Assembly: GCA_015232795.1 (NCBI GenBank)
Contig: JADFYX010000084.1
Span: 1 to 9,260 of the forward strand
Origin: Magnetococcales bacterium
GTDB lineage: Bacteria > Pseudomonadota > Magnetococcia > Magnetococcales > JADFYX01
Length of the DNA: 9,260 nucleotides
Direction of reading: 5' to 3'
Below are positions 5,526 through 9,260 of this stretch, piece after piece (position 1 is the first letter of the stretch; each line of letters begins with the position of its first letter). The notes beneath the pieces are model-generated. The model worked only from the letters and a program-made list of their open reading frames with translations. It was not told the origin of the DNA and did no database searches. Position numbers and translations under genes: made by a program.

Positions 5526-6998
5526 TTAACTCTCTATTTTTGGTAGATGGTTGATCTTATCTAGAACTTTCTCAGTTGGCATCTTTAGCGGTAATAACTT
5601 TTTGCCAATACGAGTAAACATTCCAATAGCAAACTCTCGACCACTAAAGACAATATGGTGGTTTTCAATCTTTGCTACATCCATCCATATACACTCATCT
5701 GGGCTTAATGGATTATGAGCAACCAGAAATTGGGTCTCTTCTGTGAGGTCCAGAGTCTTTCTAAACCTTTTTACATCACCCCGTACATAACCTGCCGGAT
5801 AGTTTGAACGTTGTAGCCTGTTCCAGAGTAGTTCTCTGATTAAGCCAGGATATTGATGGGTATTGATGAGCAGATCTCTTGTTGCCTTGGCCTTTGGCGG
5901 AGCTGCATGGCAAGCAACAAAATCTTTTGAAATGGCTATTAAAGGCAGAGAGTCATAAAAAATATCCATCTCCTCCTTGTAAGCTTGTCCCCTTGCTTTT
6001 AGTATAGCTTTTTCCCATAGAATTCCCTGTGGTACCCCAGCTTTACGAACATCTGGGGAAAAACTATCATGATTACCACGAATATAAAAAAACTGTTGCG
6101 GAAATTTGATTTTTAATTTGCAAATAAGATCCATCATGAGGATAGATGAGTCAAAATTATCCATCTCGCCTTCAATTTCTGAATGGACAGCGTCCCCAAG
6201 AACGATCATATAGGCTTCATAATCTTTCATGGCATCTATGAAGGAATTTTCACTAAGAATTTTTATCAGGTTATCTACCTGACCATGAAGATCGCCGACA
6301 ATAATCGGAGTCATATTTTCAGGTAATTCCAAAAGACCTCCTGGCATCCCCCGACTATCTTTTGGGCGGAAGTCTTCATTTTTTAAGATGGTATTAACTT
6401 CTTTAATTGTAGATAGTGCTTGGGAGTGGGAGAGGGGTTTGATATTACCACCATAAATATCGCGAAGTGCCCTTAGTTTGCTAATTTTCCAGTTTTTGAC
6501 ACGGCTGATCTCACGGGGTTTACTCAATCCCGAAAGGATTGTGCCGCCATCGGTGTTAAGGTCTTTAAAAATAAGAGCATTGCCGATGTGGGCAATGGTT
6601 ATATGGCGATCAGATACATTTTTTTTAAAATCAAAAATATTGTTCTGCTCGTCATCACCTTTGCCAATTACAATTGTATCACCATGGTTTAACTGGATAA
6701 AACCAGAAATACGGTTGTAAAATTTACTGGGATCAAAAATGATAAAACATTGAATTGTCTTATTGCCATCATCATCGGTAATAATTTCGCTATTGGGGTA
6801 GATATGGAGCTTATAGCCATCTTTACCACCAAGTAAAAGTTGAATGGGGTGTTCAGTATTTACAACTCGCACTTCATGACCATGTAAAAATTTTTCCAGG
6901 TTTAACTCAACTTCTTCTACTACCCTGCTAGCAGGGATTATCAACTCCTTTAGTTTCTGAAAAAATGATGATTTAGGTTTGGGAAGAGAGTTGTTCAT
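5526..6998 (-). CDS. FHA-like domain / PPP-type metallophosphatase fusion protein
   Basis: A 490-residue, apparently cytoplasmic protein with no signal peptide or membrane segment. Residues about 85-155 resemble a forkhead-associated (phosphothreonine-reading) domain: VIGKG (110-114), SDRH (129-132) and KDLNTDGGT (145-153). Two of its usual binding residues differ: Lys for Arg at 113 and Gly for Asn at 151. The C-terminal domain (about 230-460) has the metal-site motifs of PPP-family phosphatases: GDLHGQ (235-240), GD at 268-269, RGNHD (307-311), HAAPP (364-368) and a final His in VAHNP (H428). The second motif reads GDAVHSE rather than GDxVDRG. Residues 1-80 match nothing I recognise. The ATG at 6998 lacks a good ribosome site, but no better upstream start is seen. 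The substrate is unknown: a phosphoprotein phosphatase is the natural guess, while a nucleotide phosphatase is also possible. Confidence 0.8.
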   Translation of the reverse strand: MNNSLPKPKSSFFQKLKELIIPASRVVEEVELNLEKFLHGHEVRVVNTEHPIQLLLGGKDGYKLHIYPNSEIITDDDGNKTIQCFIIFDPSKFYNRISGFIQLNHGDTIVIGKGDDEQNNIFDFKKNVSDRHITIAHIGNALIFKDLNTDGGTILSGLSKPREISRVKNWKISKLRALRDIYGGNIKPLSHSQALSTIKEVNTILKNEDFRPKDSRGMPGGLLELPENMTPIIVGDLHGQVDNLIKILSENSFIDAMKDYEAYMIVLGDAVHSEIEGEMDNFDSSILMMDLICKLKIKFPQQFFYIRGNHDSFSPDVRKAGVPQGILWEKAILKARGQAYKEEMDIFYDSLPLIAISKDFVACHAAPPKAKATRDLLINTHQYPGLIRELLWNRLQRSNYPAGYVRGDVKRFRKTLDLTEETQFLVAHNPLSPDECIWMDVAKIENHHIVFSGREFAIGMFTRIGKKLLPLKMPTEKVLDKINHLPKIES

Positions 6999-7082
6999 TA
7001 AGGTGTTTCACTTTTTCAGGCAATATATAAGAATATCCCAAGGTCTGCTAGTAACTATTAACAGATTAAATTGTTATATTTA

Positions 7083-7111
7083 ATTGTAACATAAATTAAT
7101 CTTATAACCAA
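7083..7111 (-). promoter_or_regulatory. Candidate sigma-70 promoter for the FHA-phosphatase gene
   Basis: Read on the minus strand: TTGGTT (7106-7111), a 17-base spacer, then TACAAT (7083-7088), five of six matches to the -10 consensus. It lies about 85 bases before the ATG at 6998, in the 165-base spacer after lpxK, and would let the phosphatase gene be transcribed separately from waaA-lpxK. Confidence 0.5.
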
Positions 7112-7163
7112 GATTGCAACTTCAATTTTTTGCTGAAAATTACAGGCTATTGTTCATTGTTAT

Positions 7164-8267
7164 CTATATTGCTTCCAACTGTTTTTGCAACCAAGGGGAA
7201 ATATTGGGAAAATATAGCTCCATAGCGAGGGCATATATAGGTAAATCAGATAAAATTTCTTGTATTTTTACAGCATCTTTTTCTGTACAAAGTAGTGCTT
7301 GGGCATTGAGAGCTGCTGCTTTTTTTAGGAGTTGTTCTATGTTGTTTTTGTCAAAAATATGATGATCACTATAACTGCTAAAATCCATAATAGATATTTC
7401 GAGTCTATCTAGTGTTGCGTAGAAGCTCTCAGGTTTTGCTATACCACAAAAAGCTAGTACGGGAATATTTGTAAAGCCATCAATGGGCATGGTTGCCGGG
7501 TGTTTTGCTCCTGTTTGCGATATTTTTCTCCAGTTTGTAGGTTTGTGGAGGGCAGCACAGCTTTTTTTGTTGGGGACAATCTGGCTAAGTAAATCCTGGG
7601 TATGCTTGAGCTTTTGCAGATTGTCGGCTCTAGTTATTATAACCCCATCGCAACGGTTAAGGGCCAAAGGATTCTCTCTTAGCAGTCCTCCAGGGAGGAT
7701 ATGACCATTGCTAAATGGTGCGTTACAGTCCAACAAAACCAAATCAAAATCTCTTTTTACCTGCATATGTTGAAATGCATCATCCATTATAATGAGGTTA
7801 CAACCATATTGCTGAGTAGCCACCCCAATGGTTTTGCACCTGTTAGGACCAGTAATAACGGTTACACCTGGCAGTTTTTGGGCAATAAGCACCGCTTCAT
7901 CTGCTGCTTGGGGAGTGGTTGTTATAATTTTATCGGGATCTGCTACAATAGTTACATCTGCCTTTGATTGTTGTCTGTAACCCCGGCTTACAACCCCAAC
8001 CTTGCGACCTTTGTTTTGAAAATATTTTGCCAACCAGATAACCGTAGGAGTTTTTCCCGTACCACCAACTGTGATATTGCCAATACTAATTATAGGACAA
8101 GGGGCAGTGTAGGCTGATAAAAGCCCTTTTTTGTAGAGCACGGCTCGGGTTCTCTGTATTGTTCCATATAGCTTTCCTACTATTTGCAGAGCCCAAACTA
8201 CGGTTTTTTCGTAAAAACCCTGTGGAGGTCGCTCTCCAGCTAAAATAGGGAGTAGGGGAGTGGTCAT
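7164..8267 (-). CDS. lpxK: Tetraacyldisaccharide 4'-kinase
   Basis: Inner-membrane-associated kinase that phosphorylates the 4' position of the lipid A disaccharide precursor with ATP to give lipid IVA. It has 367 residues against 328 in E. coli. A hydrophobic N-terminal helix (about 22-36) precedes the P-loop GNITVGGTGKTP (63-74). Other family motifs are VVSRGY (92-97), the acidic DDAFQH (162-167; commonly DDGFQH or DDGLQH), LPGGLLRE (191-198), a DHH near 301-303 and CTEKDAVK (327-334). The start ATG overlaps the waaA stop (ATGA, 8264-8267) and AGAG at 8273-8276 is a modest ribosome site, so translation is probably coupled to waaA. Together the two genes make and then decorate lipid IVA. Presence of the pair indicates a lipopolysaccharide-bearing outer membrane. 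Confidence 0.96.
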   Translation of the reverse strand: MTTPLLPILAGERPPQGFYEKTVVWALQIVGKLYGTIQRTRAVLYKKGLLSAYTAPCPIISIGNITVGGTGKTPTVIWLAKYFQNKGRKVGVVSRGYRQQSKADVTIVADPDKIITTTPQAADEAVLIAQKLPGVTVITGPNRCKTIGVATQQYGCNLIIMDDAFQHMQVKRDFDLVLLDCNAPFSNGHILPGGLLRENPLALNRCDGVIITRADNLQKLKHTQDLLSQIVPNKKSCAALHKPTNWRKISQTGAKHPATMPIDGFTNIPVLAFCGIAKPESFYATLDRLEISIMDFSSYSDHHIFDKNNIEQLLKKAAALNAQALLCTEKDAVKIQEILSDLPIYALAMELYFPNISPWLQKQLEAI

Positions 8268-9260
8268 TGGGACTCTGCATTTATAGTGGTTATAATGGCG
8301 TTCATGGTTCTATCTAACGCACCAGTATTTGCTGCTACCACCTGTTGGGCTATTTTTCCCATATTTTTACATTTTTCTGGGGATTTCAGAAGATCCTCTA
8401 AAGCGCTGTATAGAGTATCTTCATCTTTAATCATCACTCCACCACCAGCTTCTAAAATTTGTTGGGATGCTTCTTGAAAGTTATAAGTTGAAGGTCCAAA
8501 AACCGGGGGAATAGACCATGCAGCGGCCTCCAACATATTTTGTCCACCATGGGGAATAAGAGAGCCACCAATATAGGCAACCTCGGCATAACCATACAGT
8601 CTGGTTAACCAACCCACCTTATCAACCAACAAAATAGCTTGTGTCCACTCTCTGACCTCTGGACTATCCTGTATTTCCATTATGCGTTTGAAGTCCAGAC
8701 TGTTATTTTTAATCATCGCAGCAATTTTATCACCTCGCTCTGGATGACGGGGTACTAAAATTAACTTTAAGGTAGGGAAACTTTTACGTAAACGAGCAAA
8801 TACAGCTAAAACAGTCTCTTCTTCTCCGGGGTGGGTGCTAGCAGCAATCCAAACCGGGCCTTGGGGATGGGGTAGCTTTTGGGCAAGTAGCTCCATTTCG
8901 TGGGGGGGCGCAGTTTTTACAGCTTGATCATATTTTAAATTACCGGTATTGACGATTTTTTTACTATCGCCACCAATTATTTCCATACGTTGGGCATCCA
9001 TAGCCGATTGCATGGCAAAAAGTTTAACCGGGCGCAAAAATTTTTCCATAAAAAAACTAAACCGCGAATAGTTTTTAAATGAGTTGGGAGATAGTCGCCC
9101 ATTGATGGTAATAACAGGTATATTTTTTTTCTCAAGAGCATGAAACAGATTGGGCCAAAGTTCGGTCTCCATGACCACAAAAAATTTTGGCTGTATCTTA
9201 TCTACAACTCTGTTGACGATCCACGGCAGATCAATGGGCAGATAAAAAGTGGCAGCAAGG
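8264..9260 (-). CDS. waaA: 3-deoxy-D-manno-octulosonic acid (Kdo) transferase, 5'-truncated by window edge
   Basis: GT-B fold glycosyltransferase that adds Kdo from CMP-Kdo to lipid IVA on the cytoplasmic face of the inner membrane. The frame is open to the window end, so 331 residues are visible of the roughly 425 usual. The missing part is the N-terminal membrane anchor and the start of the acceptor domain. Visible motifs: AATFYLPIDLPW at the edge, VVMETELWPN (bases 9149-9178), ASTHPGEE, LVPRHPERG, and the donor-site stretch GGSLIPHGGQNMLEAAA. The GTG at 9176-9178 is inside the conserved METELWPN region and is not a start. The stop TGA overlaps the lpxK ATG. Whether it is mono- or bifunctional cannot be told from sequence. 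Confidence 0.96.
   Translation of the reverse strand, partial: LAATFYLPIDLPWIVNRVVDKIQPKFFVVMETELWPNLFHALEKKNIPVITINGRLSPNSFKNYSRFSFFMEKFLRPVKLFAMQSAMDAQRMEIIGGDSKKIVNTGNLKYDQAVKTAPPHEMELLAQKLPHPQGPVWIAASTHPGEEETVLAVFARLRKSFPTLKLILVPRHPERGDKIAAMIKNNSLDFKRIMEIQDSPEVREWTQAILLVDKVGWLTRLYGYAEVAYIGGSLIPHGGQNMLEAAAWSIPPVFGPSTYNFQEASQQILEAGGGVMIKDEDTLYSALEDLLKSPEKCKNMGKIAQQVVAANTGALDRTMNAIITTINAESQ

Noticed and set aside
7124..7141. AATTTT / AAAATT palindrome just downstream of lpxK as a terminator
   Set aside because: Only six A/T pairs with a six-base loop and no U-tract of note; common by chance in such AT-rich DNA.
7114..7967. Several plus-strand open frames opposite lpxK
   Set aside because: They are antisense to a well-supported kinase gene with full motifs and look like chance frames.
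8264..9178. A complete Kdo transferase starting at GTG 9178
   Set aside because: The frame stays open to base 9260 and encodes family-like residues (TFYLPIDLPW) upstream; the GTG lies in the middle of a conserved motif.
1..9260. A defence island, mobile element, CRISPR array or other multi-gene novel system
   Set aside because: No direct-repeat arrays, transposase, integrase, terminal inverted repeats or toxin-antitoxin pairs were seen; all but one gene are familiar housekeeping families.

Overview
The window is a housekeeping stretch of an AT-rich Gram-negative chromosome. Genes for lipid A and Kdo (lpxK, waaA) and the order signal peptidase - DUF4845 - rnc - era - recO point to a proteobacterium. 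That gene order is typical of gamma- and betaproteobacteria. However, RecO carries a four-cysteine zinc-ribbon, and the KH half of Era (GKGG loop) looks more like deep-branching or delta-type proteobacterial homologues. I would not place it more finely than a proteobacterium that is not an enteric one.

Left arm, plus strand, about 1-3781: a tightly packed, probably single transcription unit. It holds the 3' part of lepB (signal peptidase I), a small DUF4845 membrane protein, rnc (RNase III), era (ribosome-assembly GTPase), recO (recombination mediator) and a 57-residue Trm112-like zinc protein too short for usual ORF cut-offs. Gaps are short or absent, and era starts on a TTG that overlaps the rnc stop. 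The unit joins protein export, rRNA processing, 30S maturation and DNA repair.

Middle, about 3782-5525: an AT-rich spacer, then a CNNM/CBS/CorC_HlyC membrane protein. It ends at a strong symmetric hairpin flanked by A and T runs, which should terminate transcription from both sides.

Right arm, minus strand, 9260-5526: the 3' part of waaA (Kdo transferase) overlaps lpxK (lipid A 4'-kinase) by four bases. After a 165-base spacer with a good candidate promoter comes a 490-residue protein with an FHA-like domain followed by a PPP-type metallophosphatase domain. This last gene is the only one without a clear housekeeping assignment and is the most interesting item here. No mobile element, CRISPR array, tRNA or rRNA was seen, and I found no convincing multi-gene novel system.
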